A stretch of DNA of 64,000 bases from Gracilariopsis chorda (lineage: Eukaryota; Rhodophyta; Florideophyceae; Gracilariales; Gracilariaceae), in contig NBIV01000066.1 of NCBI GenBank assembly GCA_003194525.1, positions 62,001 to 126,000 on the forward strand. Reading direction: 5' to 3'. A program made the position numbers and the translations under genes. Within the stretch, counting starts at the first letter, position 1. Each line of letters starts with the position of its first letter. The notes under the pieces are model-generated. The model searched no databases. It was given only the letters and a program-made list of their open reading frames with translations, and was not told the origin of the DNA. This document shows, in pieces, positions 53,466 to 64,000 of the stretch.

Positions 53466-54272
53466 TGAAGTGCAACGCCCTCAGGGAGGGATTCTGGGTA
53501 CTTGAACGCTTTCCCGATATTATCGGTTGTGTAGTGTGTATATGAACTACGCCCCAATATGGTGGATATGGACACGTGGGACACGGTTTTGGGTCAATTG
53601 GCGGTTGGCCACAGTAGTGGATGTTGCCACGAAATGTGGAGTATTTTAGTTAATATTATTTATTATTTTAACACCCATTTCTGGGAAGCTAGTACTTAGT
53701 GCGACGGCGCACTGCCGTCGCACCAGTAAACCTTCCCCAACAAGGGACCCCAACCTGGGGAATTGGCTCTAGTTGTTACCGCTTGCGCGCGTACTCTACT
53801 CCTCCTTGGAAGGAAACGCCGTAAACCACGGGACATCTAACCCCCTTGCACATCTAAAGAAACCAATCACTGGGAGTATAATTGTTCCAATCATATTGGT
53901 GTTTCGCCCTGTATAGGGAGTCCTGTCCACCGGCATTGCCGTATCTGCTCGTCGCTCTCGCGACCCACTTCGTCCTTCTTCTTTCCCCTTTTTAGGGTAG
54001 CACCTCCCGCTATCCGCGGCCCTCGTGCGCGCATCCGCTCACACACCCCCACTTACGTGGAAACATACCTCTACTGAGGATCACACCCCGCTCACGCGGA
54101 TACCGATTCTTCGCCTTCACCTCCCTGCGCGAGTCGCGACAGGTGTCCCTGGTCTTACAAACCGGCTTCGCCGTGACACCTCTGGGAGGGCTCTAACCAA
54201 CTGGGTTCACCTCGTGAGAGGAAGATCCCGAACGTCTTTCGGTGTTTTTCCCCTTTGGGGCATTGCACCACA
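53466..54272 (+). repeat. solo LTR of the G2 family (copy D) with target duplication
   Basis: 807 bp running TGAAGTGCAACGCCC to GGGGCATTGCACCACA, i.e. in opposite orientation to copies A-C. It is flanked by CTTCT on both sides (53461-53465 and 54273-54277). The perfect 5-bp duplication fixes the LTR ends of the family (TGAAG...CCACA in coding sense) and shows this copy is a recombined solo LTR. Confidence 0.9.
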
Positions 54273-54279
54273 CTTCTTA

Positions 54280-55500
54280 ATACCATTCGACTTCACTGAT
54301 CTGCTTCAGTACTTCTGTTCCAAGCACAAGAAGATGACCCAGCCAGTTGCGACTTCCATCATTCGCGACATGTCTGACAACTCCAGCAAATCACGTCATT
54401 CCATTCCATAGTATGCTCTTATCGAAACGGAGGCGGAGGAATACGACGAAACCCATATCCTGGCGCCAGGAACTACTGAACAGCACGCTACCGATGGATT
54501 CCCTTCCCGCATCAAAGGCTTGTGTTGGTCTAAGGAGTTACTATTGCAATTGGAGGAGATATTATGTCGTATTTCTGAAAAGGAAACGACGATGGAGTGC
54601 AAGAATACCGAGGTCAATGGTTTAATTGCTCAGGCGCCCACTCTGTATGTATGCGGGCTATTGCATGGTATGGTATTCCCTTGGACCTGTTATAGTTTGA
54701 CCAACGTTGCTTCAGTTCATCCGTTATGTCCTTCATTGATACTCGCTTGGACAAATAGACATTTTCTTTTTTTGTGTTGCGCCAGAGTAGCCTTCTCTGC
54801 AGCGGTGTGGGTTGTGGCGAGAGATATGTTAGGAACAGAGGTGCAGTGGTTGAATTGGTTGGAAGTCGATGGTGATGATTCGAGTTAGAAGTTCGTAACA
54901 TCCATCGGGGTTTATATAGAGTTTCTAGTCTAGTTCTATCAGTGCCACTAGTCGATGAGAATTCGTCAGAGTTAAACGGTATGATGCTTGGTGTTCATGC
55001 TGGCCTCCGTACGTGACTGGTTTACCGGGTTCAGTGCCAGATCTAGTCGTTTGATGACTTGGCAAATTCCATCAATGCTGATGACTTATCATCAGACGAG
55101 GTCTTGATGATCTGGCATGAACCCAGGGTGCCAGTGATGACTTGGCACGACTCCCTCGAGAATTTTCCATGACCGTTCGATCCCTACTGTACCGTGTGAA
55201 GTGTCTGTCAACGTTGTGAGTAGTAGACAACGTGTACTTTATAGCCAATATGTCCACGTGGTCAACCAAGACTTCTTTGACATGAACACGTTATCATGTC
55301 ATATTGACAGGGTGTCACGAAGATGTCAACTCGGCTTTGAGGCCAGTGTGGTATGGCAAATGGGTAACCCATTTCTTCAGCAGATCGAGTAGAATAAAAC
55401 TAGCTGGTTTGTGCACGTTTGAACTGATGCTAGAGCAAATTATACTCAATGAAAGGTAAGTAATAACTAATTCTAACAAGATATAGACGCGGGACCCATA
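54280..55500. other. sequence before the hAT remnant, no firm gene
   Basis: Frames of 90-120 codons occur on both strands (54520-54888 plus, 54614-54901 minus) without recognisable domains. It may be the eroded N-terminal part of the hAT element that follows. At 55455-55490 there is GTAAGT...CTAAC..AG, which could be a short intron. Confidence 0.3.
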
Positions 55501-56140
55501 GGGGAGACGGTATGGACGCAGAAAACTTAGGAGATGTCAGGATACATACAGTGGCCGTTGAGAGCGAGATTGACAGGAACCACACGAATTCATTAGCCTT
55601 CAAGCTGGACGATGGCATTGCGTTTTGACTAGGAGCTCTTTGGGAACGTGTTGACTAGGAGGCAGTTCATTGGCGTCTGAACAATGATGCAGAGTCCGAA
55701 CCGGATAATGACTTGCATGAAGCACGTCGTGAACTTCTCTTTCACGTCGCTACAATTATAGACGTGAATGAATGTTTTCTATACTCTCTGGACTTCTCAG
55801 AGAATGATCGAAAAGCCTACAAAAAGGTTCTATTCTCAGCTGTTGTTCGGGAGGATCTTGAGCTTGAAACTTCCTTGGCTCCTAGAACAGAGAGTCTCGA
55901 GGTCGTCTTTGGTCTTTTGCAACACAAAATGTGCAATGCCTTAGAGGAGAAATGTAGAAGCGATTCCAGTGCTGCCCTATTATTCTGGGAAGAAGCGAAT
56001 CAAACGTCTACAATGATTAGCCTTGTGACTTTCAACACCATTGCACGAGCTGCGCTGTCCTCTCAAGCATGCTCTGCCCCTACTGAGAGACGTTTTAGCG
56101 ATCTAGGCATAAGGGAAGGCAATCAAATATATTAGTTTCT
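55500..56140 (+). pseudogene. hAT transposase C-terminal remnant
   Basis: The frame 55713-56135 ends with LFWEEANQTSTMISLVTFN followed by ARAALSSQACSAPTERRFSDLG. This is the hAT dimerisation region, in which a W/F-rich part precedes a SSAPxERxFS motif. Upstream (55500-55710) related sequence carries stops. No catalytic block is visible in the rest, so only the tail is certain. Confidence 0.65.
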
Positions 56141-56838
56141 GTCCAGTACTCTGGAAATGTCCGAAATGATACGGGTTTTTGTTTGCAACGAGCTCAAGAA
56201 CGCCTCTCTTCATCAAAATGTGCTCATGAACCCAAAAGTTGATATTTGTAGACGTCTAGTGCGTGTCGTTTCGCATGAGATAGTAAACAAAGAAGAACTG
56301 TTGTAAGAGTGACTAAATTTGACTAACTTGCACTCGAGCAGCAGTGACTATAACTTTCTGGATCCCAGAAACCTTAGTCACAAATATGCACCTGCCATTT
56401 ACTCTTCTTGGTACCGTTTTAGTTAGAGTTTATGTACAATTGCTAGAATTAGAAAAGTACGACGCCATTCATAAGGCCGTAAGAGGATACGTTGCTGTGT
56501 TTCATGTAAACGTGGAACATTTTGTAACATGCTTGTCAACCTACAAACGTACTTCACTTTCCTGCTGGGGTTCGCAACTGCACTTTCCATATTAAGGGCC
56601 AATATGTACATGAAATGCCCAAGTATCTCCTTCAGTGTACAGAGCCGGTACACGCTTCGTTGACGTAGTTTCTATCGAACTCATGCAAAACGAAAATACA
56701 CTCCAGTTGAAACAACAAAAGCAGTATTGCAACGCCAAATGGAGATGCAATTGGGTCTATTCAGAGAGCTGCTCCGTCTAGCACATTCGACTTCTGCACT
56801 CTAGAAGTTATTACCCTGTGCTGGAATCAAAGACAATT

Positions 56839-57015
56839 CCATATAAACATAAGCACAAATACACACACAAGACGAAACCCATATTCATTTGGAAGTATAT
56901 GTCTATGTAGATTTGCATGTGTGCTTGTGCTTTATATGAGCTCGTGTTCCTAATTCCCATGCAACTGTAGAAGTTCATGTGAAAAGAACCACTCTCTCTC
57001 TCGAGGCAAACCAGA
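56839..57015 (+). repeat. fold-back dispersed repeat, copy 2
   Basis: CATATAAACATAAGCACAAAT (split here as two halves of an arm) at 56839-56859 is nearly complementary to TGTGCTTGTGCTTTATATG at 56920-56938, forming a hairpin with a ~60-nt loop. The stretch 56905-57015 is the inverted partner of 4823-4925. Confidence 0.45.
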
Positions 57016-57699
57016 AAATTTCTTGTTTAGTAAGAAATTACTATGGATTCGACGTCAACGCCTTGCTCATTTCGGCACAAAGGTTCTCTTTGTCGAGATA
57101 CAGCTCTTCAGTGACATGCTAGAAAGAAATATGTGTTTCAAGGCAGATGTGTATGTGTGTGGTTACAGGCACGTGCCTCTAATTTCAAGGCAGCGATATT
57201 CGCTTTGTTCAAGTAGAATGCTAATTATCTATTCGACGGCTAAATTACCCTAGCAAACCCAATCGCATCTCCAATCGGCTTCCTCAACCGGAGTTACTTT
57301 AGTGTTTTATACCCTTTTAGGAAGGTCCGCACACCTCGACGGGTGGAGCATTATGTGCCCTGAGCGGGACTCGTTAGTACCTTTCAGTTGTCCCTCACCA
57401 TGACAATATCCAGCACAGAGCGATTTAGCATCGTTACTCCAGATGGGCTACGACAACTTTGACGCCCCTCGAGGTAGATGGTAAGAATGATCCTCGCCAC
57501 TGTATGACCTGCTTTCACAAACGGGGGTCGCCCAGTTGGCTATGGCTTCTGTAGTTTACATAAATGAGAGGATAGACATAGATGGTACTTTCCCTTAGTG
57601 AGCGGAGAAGTTGTTTACCTTTTCGTGAAGAAATAAATGTTTCGACAGGTAAGGTTGTATGTATTTCTACGGGTGCACGCCACTACTTCCGACAGCATG

Positions 57700-59112
57700 G
57701 TAGGTACTCTTGTTGATTAATGACTCTCTCCACAAGAATTCCAGCAAGCTTTCTGGCCATTTCTTCACTATTTCCGATACTCATACTCCTTGTCTTTTTT
57801 GTGCAGACGGGAACGTGTCTCGCCTGGACTGGGAGGGTTTTGAACACCTCATGACAAATTGATCAACGGTATTTTCAACTCCATGCCTTAGCTCTAGGGG
57901 GCAGTAGCTCTTTCTACGAACGTAGAAAGAGGGTGTAACCCTGTCGCGTGTCCCATGAAAACCTGTGATAGAGACGTCTGCGCAGCCCTAAGAGTGACGT
58001 CTTCTTCGAGCGATTCCGGGACCTTCTGAACCGGCGGTTGAGTAACAAGTTGGAGCGTAAGCCTCTGCTGAACTTCAAAGCCGTCCGAAGGAACCTTGTC
58101 TTGGTCTGCCAGTGGTATCCATGAACTACTCTTGGCCATCTTGTCTGCAGTCTCGTTTCGATCAATTCCACAATGTTCAGGGACCCAGAGCACTTGGACT
58201 GGGCACAAATTACCAATCATTGTTAGGAACTCTGTTACATCTTGCAAGTGTCTGGTTAGGCGCCTTGCTGATTTCTGGAGTGCATATACTGCCCTTTTTG
58301 AGTCTGTTACTAACCTCACCAACCCTCTCCAGCCAAGGCAAGTCCTAATAGAAACCTCAGAAAGAGCTCTTCTTATTGCCGCTATTTCTGCGGTATAAGA
58401 ACAAACTGCCACTCCCGCAGGAACGGTTCCAGTCTGGGGTTGGTTTCTGTCATTCCAGAATATGGCAAATCCTCCAGCAACAGCTTTGTCGGTCTTCAAG
58501 AACTTTGCTTTCAGAGTGTGCGCGTCGCTGTCGGTAATAGTTTCGTCACTATTGACTGTGTAGCACATGTTGTATCCATCGTCATATTCTATAAGGAAGT
58601 CGGTCGCGTCGTCCTGTCGAGCCAGAAATGTGTCATACGGTCCGGCACTTTGGATCTGCGCCCCTTGCCTAGCTGTACCTGTAAACCAGCCATCATCTCA
58701 CTTCAGTGCGACTCGCCATGTTTGCCGTTGAGCAGGTTGCTCTTGTGGCTCTCCTACCCAGCCGTCACTCCAAACTTCGCAGTCAGCATTTCCTAAACTT
58801 CTCAGGAGGTGTATTGCTGCTGCATTTTGTTCTGGTATCATGCAACCATCCTCATCTTGGACCGTCTGTTCCTGATTCGGGGGGTCGGTAGGCGTTGTAT
58901 GTTTCTCCTTAGCGTCATGGTTTTCTCCCTTTTCATGGCTTTTTCGTAGGCTTTTGCTGCCTGACATGCGGCAGCCTCTTTCATGTCAGGGAGATTGGCA
59001 ATCGTGCGACGCTTCACCACTGGAGATGATCGTAAGCATCCGGTCTGGATACGTAAGGCTTCATTTCTCACAGTTTCCAGCTTTTCAAGCCCCAACTTTG
59101 CCACATTAGGGA
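57700..59112 (-). mobile_element. 5'-truncated non-LTR retrotransposon
   Basis: Minus strand. The part nearest 59112 is the end of an RT domain (GLEKLETVRNEALRIQTGC, frame 58838-59104). It is followed by a linker and an RNase H domain (57894-58568): SYTAEIAAIRRAL, then LVTDSKRAVYAL and VLWVPEHCGIDRNETADKMA. Catalytic Glu, Asp and the His/Asp region are recognisable. Past 57894 another frame has a few Cys/His. Its upstream portion is missing where the LTR of G3 starts. RNase H of this type belongs to Jockey/Ingi-like clades. Confidence 0.75.
57894..58568 (-). pseudogene. RNase H domain of the non-LTR element
   Basis: 224 codons. The domain order AGGFAIFWN, AEIAAIRRALSEV, VTDSKRAVYALQ and GIDRNETADKMAKSS fits retrotransposon RNase H1. 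The upstream frame (58698-58967 and 58838-59104) is the RT tail in other frames, so the ORF is broken. Confidence 0.75.
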
Positions 59113-59590
59113 TGTGGTACCGTCACTGTACGTGCGGTACCATCGGCGTAGATATTTTCTACGCCGCCGCCCAACAGTGTACAACCTCTCGAGAGAGAGG
59201 CCGTTGGCGTTTAATCTCCGCCGCGCGCCAGTCTGCTTCAGGCTTTAGTTTTATACCTCGACCGTCGGCCCCTCGATGCCTCCCGTCCCCCGGGGCATCG
59301 ATCTCACCCGATCACTCACAACAGGCCGACTCACCCAGCCTTTTGTAGATTTCACACAACCACCGCCGTTTTCCTTTCGTCTCGCTCTGCCCAAAGTCCA
59401 GACGCGCACCCTTCCAAACCTGGGCGACCACAGTGATCACTACTCTCCACCCGAGTGGTTGAAACAAGCAAGACCTGTAAGGACATTCCAAACCGTCGGA
59501 GCCCTCAAAGGTCACAATGGAAGGCACGTTGTCATCCTCCACATCGATGCGCACAAGCCAAAGCATCACCGGAACGGCCAAAGTGGACAA
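59113..59590 (+). repeat. 5' LTR and leader of Gypsy element G3
   Basis: The non-LTR sequence stops at 59112 and a TG-start follows (TGTGGTACCG). Within 200 nt are strong hairpins: GGTACC at 59116 and 59136, CGGCGTAG-ATATTTT-CTACGCCG (59144-59166) and CCTCTCGAGAGAG. The right edge of the LTR cannot be set because the second LTR lies outside the window. The gag-pol ATG follows at 59598. Confidence 0.5.
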
Positions 59591-59597
59591 AGTCAAC

Positions 59598-62500
59598 ATG
59601 GCTACACCGCAGCCCTTCCTCGCCCTTCTCGAAGCTGAGTCTATCCGCCTATTCTTGCGCGCATATGATGCGTACTGCCGCGAGCTCAAGTCGTGTGCAG
59701 TACAGCTGCTTCAAGAAGCCTCCATGAGTCTTGAGCCCATCCGCTCCGTGGGTCTCGTCTACTGTGTAGAAGCCAAGCAACTCGAGTCCGCCGTGGACCT
59801 CGGGATGATCGACGACTGTGTGGATGTCAAAGACCTTTCGGACCACAAGCTACGCGCCTTCTTTGACAAGGAGGCCGTCGACTCGGCAACTGTCGTGACC
59901 GAGTCGGACCTTAGCATGGTTCTCAAACATGCGCGCATGGACATGAGTGTCAAGTTCGCTACCGGTCTAATGAAGTTGCTCTTCATCGACTACAAGTCAC
60001 TACTGCGTCAACACGGAATGGCGTGGGTTGCCAAAAAGAACCAGAAGGCAGCCGTGCGTCATGTACTGTCGTTCGTCAAGCCGGCACAACTCAAGAACAG
60101 ACTTGAGCAAGACATCTCGTTCTCGAAGAGGCATCTGAAGGAGGACTTAAGGGCTTTCCTCAAGCATGCCCTGGACCTGTCAGAGGCCTTCGAGAAACTC
60201 GACAACGAGAATCCCCGTGGCCGTCAGTCCCAATCGGGTGGCGGCAGCAAAAACACCGGCTCAAAGACAAAGCCGGAGGACAAGCCCGCATCGAAGACCT
60301 CAAAGGACCGTGGCAACAAGAGGCCCGCATCAAAGACCTCAAAGAACCGTGGCAACAAGAGGCCCCCGCCTTCTCCATGTCCGATGAAGGCCTGTGAGGG
60401 CAAGAACCGAATGCATTGGGTTGATGACTGCGAGCATGCATCCGCACAAGAGAAGAAAGACTTCGAAGACAAACTGGCCGCAGCCAGGGCATGCGATGGT
60501 CCGGCACGGTCGACAAGAAGTCAAGTCTCCTCGGGCGTCAAGGCAGCCTCATCCGCATCCAAGAGCGTCGGTCACCTTTGCCAAGACAAGGCAAAGACCA
60601 ACATGGGCGACGAATCACCGTCGTACATCATGACCGTATCGGACACCAAGGTCAGCCTCAACGTAACCGGCCGTTGCGACGACGGCAGCGACGAGAACAT
60701 TGCGTCCACAACCTTGGCCGAACGGGCGGTCCTTAAATGCATCGGCAAGATCGAGGTCGTCAACAATGTCAGCCTCGAAATCGCCTTGACCAAGAAGGAC
60801 GAGAAGCCGAGACTGTACACGTTCTCACGAGCGTGGTGCGTGCCCGCAACGGTCCTGCACCTCAACTCTGGTGGCCTCGCGCTCAAGAATATACGCTCTC
60901 TTGTCGCGAACGACGTAGTGGCCTGCGAGGACTTGCTGATCGGCCGTCCAGTCTTGCTCCAACTCCGTGTGGACACACGCACCCTGCTCGAGGACCGCCT
61001 GGCGACACTCGACGGGACTGACTGCAGCCCCGAACCTCTCCCAGCGATCAAGGGTGGACGCGTCAGCTGCATTATGGTCGCACGACTCAACGGAGTCAGC
61101 AACGACCAAGAGGACAGCCCGCCCACGGTCAACCCAGACCGCCAAAAGGTCAACTACTTCCGCGCACACGCGGAGAAAGATCCGTTACCGGACCCATCCC
61201 TGCTGGATCCCATCGACTTGGACCAGCATGAGGACATCAAGGCCGCCGTGGACCACTTACAAAAAGCCGCCTTCGAAAATGGCCTTGCGGAGGACAAGCC
61301 TCCGTGCCTCGCCAAACTGTTGGCAGGCCATGTGGACATCTTCCGCATTTCATTCTCATCGGGACCGCCCGCGTGCCTCCCGCCGCTCAAGAGTGAGCTC
61401 ACCCCCGACGCCAAGCCCGTTAAGGTCCGTCTTCGGAAGTACTCCAAGGAGCAACGAGACTTCCTAGCCACGTTTGTAAAGGATCTCGTCCGTCACGGCC
61501 TTGCGTATCCGAACCCGACATCCAAGTGGGCTTGCGCACCCCTTCTCGTGCCCAAACCTGGCGCACAGTTCAGGTTCGAGTCCGATATTCGGCCGGTGAA
61601 TTTATACACCATCAAGCACCACTACCCGATGCCGAACCTCGAACACGAGCTGACCAAAGTGGGCCGGTCGAAGTACTTCGCAAACGTCGACTTCTCACAC
61701 AGGTACTGGCAGCTGGAAGCGGCCAAAGAGTCTCAAGGGAGTCAGTCGTTCATAACGCCGGATGGGATCATCACTCCGACGCGTGTCCTACACGGAACTA
61801 CGAACGCCGTCACCCACGTGCAGTCATCAATCGCCGGCATCATCCTCGACGACTTGAAGCCATACAGTCTGTTTTGGCTCGATGACGTACTCCTGCATGC
61901 GCCGACATTCGACGAACTTCTCAATTCTATTGAGTCGTTCTTCGCCCTCTGCGTGGAGTACAACGTCAAACTGCACCCCGGCAAGTGCACGCTCTTTGCC
62001 ACGGAAGTCCGTTGGTGCGGTCGCCTTGTGTCCTTTGAGGGCATTCGCTACGATCCACGACGACTGGAAGGCCTGCTTACGATGGAGCCGCCGACCTCCG
62101 GGGCGCAACTTCAACAGTTCGTCTGTGCCCTGCAGTGGGTCAAGCAGGGCATCCCGAACTTCACCGACCTCGTGGCCCCACTGCACGAGTTCATGGAACG
62201 TGTCTACGACCATGTGGACAAGCGCATGAAGCGCGCAGTCAGCCGAGTCAGTCTCTTCAATCTGGGCTGGGTTCAGACCGAACTGGACGCCTTCGAAGCC
62301 TGTAAGCACGCCCTTGCCCATCAGGTCACACTCGCACATCGCGATGTCAACCAACACTTGTGCGTGTACACCGATGCTTCCGACACGGCCTGGTCCGGGA
62401 TTGTTACACAATTCCCACTCATCGATGTCCACAAGGCCCACGCCGAGCAGCGCCACTCGCCGCTTGCATTCCTCTCCGGTCACTTCAACGCGACTCAACT

Positions 62501-62687
62501 TGGCTGGTCAGTCTTAGAGAAAGAAGCCTACGCTGTGTTGACCACTTTGGACCGTATGCACTGGATCGTTGCCACTCCCGAAGGCTTCGACCTTTACACG
62601 GACCATAAAAACCTCATCTTCCTCTTCGACCCTCTGTACGTCGTGCCTGACTTATCAGCCACCTCCATGCGCAAAGTCCTACGATAG
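59598..62687 (+). CDS. G3 Gag-Pol polyprotein (to RNase H)
   Basis: Open from at least 59517; the ATG at 59598 (MATPQPFLALLEAE) starts the capsid-like part. Order: capsid (FLRAYDAYCRELK), a basic repeated linker (NKRPASKTSK), a Cys/His region (CPMKACEGKNRMHWVDDC), and a protease-like domain with GRCDDGSDENIAS (DDG in place of DTG/DSG). RT has LLVPKPGAQFRF, FANVDFSHRYWQL and FWLDDVLLHA as catalytic box, and RNase H has VYTDASDTAWSG and LYTDHKNLIFLF. The frame closes at TAG 62685-62687 within RNase H where, by comparison with oomycete elements I remember, a Trp is usual. The following sequence stays in the same frame. Confidence 0.85.
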   Translation: MATPQPFLALLEAESIRLFLRAYDAYCRELKSCAVQLLQEASMSLEPIRSVGLVYCVEAKQLESAVDLGMIDDCVDVKDLSDHKLRAFFDKEAVDSATVVTESDLSMVLKHARMDMSVKFATGLMKLLFIDYKSLLRQHGMAWVAKKNQKAAVRHVLSFVKPAQLKNRLEQDISFSKRHLKEDLRAFLKHALDLSEAFEKLDNENPRGRQSQSGGGSKNTGSKTKPEDKPASKTSKDRGNKRPASKTSKNRGNKRPPPSPCPMKACEGKNRMHWVDDCEHASAQEKKDFEDKLAAARACDGPARSTRSQVSSGVKAASSASKSVGHLCQDKAKTNMGDESPSYIMTVSDTKVSLNVTGRCDDGSDENIASTTLAERAVLKCIGKIEVVNNVSLEIALTKKDEKPRLYTFSRAWCVPATVLHLNSGGLALKNIRSLVANDVVACEDLLIGRPVLLQLRVDTRTLLEDRLATLDGTDCSPEPLPAIKGGRVSCIMVARLNGVSNDQEDSPPTVNPDRQKVNYFRAHAEKDPLPDPSLLDPIDLDQHEDIKAAVDHLQKAAFENGLAEDKPPCLAKLLAGHVDIFRISFSSGPPACLPPLKSELTPDAKPVKVRLRKYSKEQRDFLATFVKDLVRHGLAYPNPTSKWACAPLLVPKPGAQFRFESDIRPVNLYTIKHHYPMPNLEHELTKVGRSKYFANVDFSHRYWQLEAAKESQGSQSFITPDGIITPTRVLHGTTNAVTHVQSSIAGIILDDLKPYSLFWLDDVLLHAPTFDELLNSIESFFALCVEYNVKLHPGKCTLFATEVRWCGRLVSFEGIRYDPRRLEGLLTMEPPTSGAQLQQFVCALQWVKQGIPNFTDLVAPLHEFMERVYDHVDKRMKRAVSRVSLFNLGWVQTELDAFEACKHALAHQVTLAHRDVNQHLCVYTDASDTAWSGIVTQFPLIDVHKAHAEQRHSPLAFLSGHFNATQLGWSVLEKEAYAVLTTLDRMHWIVATPEGFDLYTDHKNLIFLFDPLYVVPDLSATSMRKVLR

Positions 62688-64000
62688 GCCGTGCGTTTCA
62701 GCATGTACCGCTACACATGCTTCCTTATCAAAGGCAACGAAAACGTCTGGGCCGACCTCTTGTCCCGCTGGACGATTCAGCCAAACACTGTACGCCGAAT
62801 CGTGCACGTGCCTGAGATCCAATCGTCGTTCGCCGCGGACTTTGAGTGGCCGTCCCGGTCTGTCATCTCCAAGGACCAGCAGGACCATGCCTTCACTTGT
62901 CCTGAAGGCCTTAAACTCTCCGACCGTGTCTGGACTTACAAAGATACCAATGCTGTTTGGATCTCCGACGACGCTGCCGATCTGCAGCTCCATCTGTGTG
63001 TCATCGCCCATACTGGTCCTTCCGGTCATCGCGGACGTGACGCCACCGAAGCGTTACTGTCTGAGTCCTTTCACTGGTCAACCCTGCAAGCCGACGTCCG
63101 CACCTTCGTCCGTGCCTGCATCCACTGTCTATCGACAGTTAGAGGGGAGAGGATACCATGTCCGTTGGTTGCGGCCGTCCATGGAATCAAGCCCAATTAT
63201 CTCCTTCAGTTCGACTACATCGAACTTGGACTTGGTAAGACTGGGGACAAGTACGTCCTCGTGCTACGCGACGACCATTCGGACTACAAGTGGTTCTTCG
63301 CCTACAAAAACACCAATGCCGAAAACGCAGCTTCGGCGATCATCGATTGGTGCGCCGCCTTCGGTGTCCCCAATGGCCTAATGTCAGACGGTCCCACAAA
63401 CTTCAAGAACGAAGTCGTCCGTCTGGTCTTCAAGGGCCTCAAGGTGCCGCACCATTTCACCCCGCCCTACTGCCCCTGGAGCAACAGAACAGTTGACCGA
63501 CTCGGAAAGGAGTTAGTCCGCGTGGCCCGAGGGCTCCTGTCGGAACTGAAAATGCGAACCAACGAATGGCCCGACCTCCTTCCGATCTTTGCTTCGGTCT
63601 TGAACAATTCCCAGTTTCCGTCGCGCGGGAATGTTTGTCAGATCACGGCCTTTATGGGACGCGAAGCGACACCACCGATCAAGACCTTCCTCCGCTCCTC
63701 TACTGCCAAGTCAGTCACTCTTACCGACGCGCAGATGGAGCGCAAGTTAAATGTTGAAGACCTCATCAAGGTCTCCGCTGAGTTTCACCCGCTCATACAG
63801 TCCAGTCTGGTCAAAAGTCGCGAGCAATCTCGAGCTTCTGCCTCACATGGCAAGCTCCCTAACTTCGAACAGGGAGATTTCGTCCTCGTTGCACGTGACG
63901 AGTACGGCGCTGGCGATAAGCTACTGCTTCGCTGGCGTGGTCCCCGTTGGGTCATCAAGTCACTCAACGACTTCGTGTACCAAGTCGAAGACTTGCGCAC
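62688..64000 (+). CDS. G3 RNase H tail and integrase, continuing past the window
   Basis: Same frame as the preceding ORF, open from the TAG to the window end (first ATG 62703). ENVWADLLSRW ends RNase H. Then comes an integrase with the zinc region HTGPSGHRGRDAT and FVRACIHCL, the core with FDYIELGLG and a second Asp in GLMSDGPTNF. The PPYCPWSNRTVDRLGKEL region has Asp where the catalytic Glu is normally found (V-E-R becomes V-D-R). The C-terminus has FVLVARDEYGAGDKL and LLRWRGPRWVI, a chromodomain-like or GPY/F-like start, cut by the window. The reading is partial. Confidence 0.85.

Noticed and set aside
57023-57253. 76-codon plus-strand frame after the fold-back repeat
   Set aside because: Isolated, no similarity to any domain and adjacent to repeat sequence.

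Overview
The window looks like a repeat-rich stretch of an intron-poor, moderately GC-balanced eukaryotic genome. No bacterial gene organisation is visible. Three secreted-protein genes are single-exon, and two housekeeping-type genes carry one short GT-AG intron each (90 and 53 nt). The Ty3/Gypsy element at the right end has a protein style I associate with oomycetes, though a red alga or another stramenopile cannot be excluded. The host assignment is inference.  Layout. 1-9.1 kb is host sequence with three genes for secreted proteins: a transthyretin-like/zinc-metallopeptidase fusion (629-1570, minus), a four-repeat secreted protein broken by a 2-nt slip (5943-7345), and a 12-cysteine small secreted protein (8638-8985). 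Each has a TATA box 92-99 nt from its ATG. 9.4-25.1 kb is a decayed Ty3/Gypsy element (G1) split by two younger insertions. A head-to-tail array of five ~470-bp units around a 6.7-kb Helentron-type rolling-circle element sits in gag (9951-19000). A pogo-like DNA transposon sits in integrase (22537-24768). 25.1-35.9 kb is a pile of three decayed Helentron copies (H3 minus, H2 plus, H4 plus) with a piece of another Gypsy family, a solo LTR with a perfect target duplication, and a ~1-kb insert of unknown kind.  35.86-47.27 kb is a nearly full-length Ty3/Gypsy element (G2, minus strand) with two ~820-bp LTRs, gag with a zinc knuckle, protease, RT/RNase H, integrase and a chromodomain. It also has a separate gene on the opposite strand between the 3' LTR and the chromodomain. 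The whole element, LTRs and coding parts alike, is packed with tiny perfect hairpins (4-5 bp stems, 2-6 nt loops), about one per 30-60 bp. Their stems are often kept while loops and even stem bases change between copies. I regard this as the most unusual structure in the window.  47.3-51.7 kb holds host genes: an unrecognised coiled-coil-like ORF, an unrecognised minus-strand gene, an NSE2/MMS21-type SUMO ligase gene with one intron, and a convergent small membrane protein gene with one intron resembling OCIA-domain proteins. 51.7-59.1 kb is mostly empty or eroded: a solo LTR of the G2 family with a 5-bp target duplication, a hAT transposase remnant, a fold-back repeat and a 5'-truncated non-LTR retrotransposon (minus). 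59.1 kb to the window end is another Ty3/Gypsy element (G3, plus) whose gag-pol frame is open except for one TAG, and which runs off the window.
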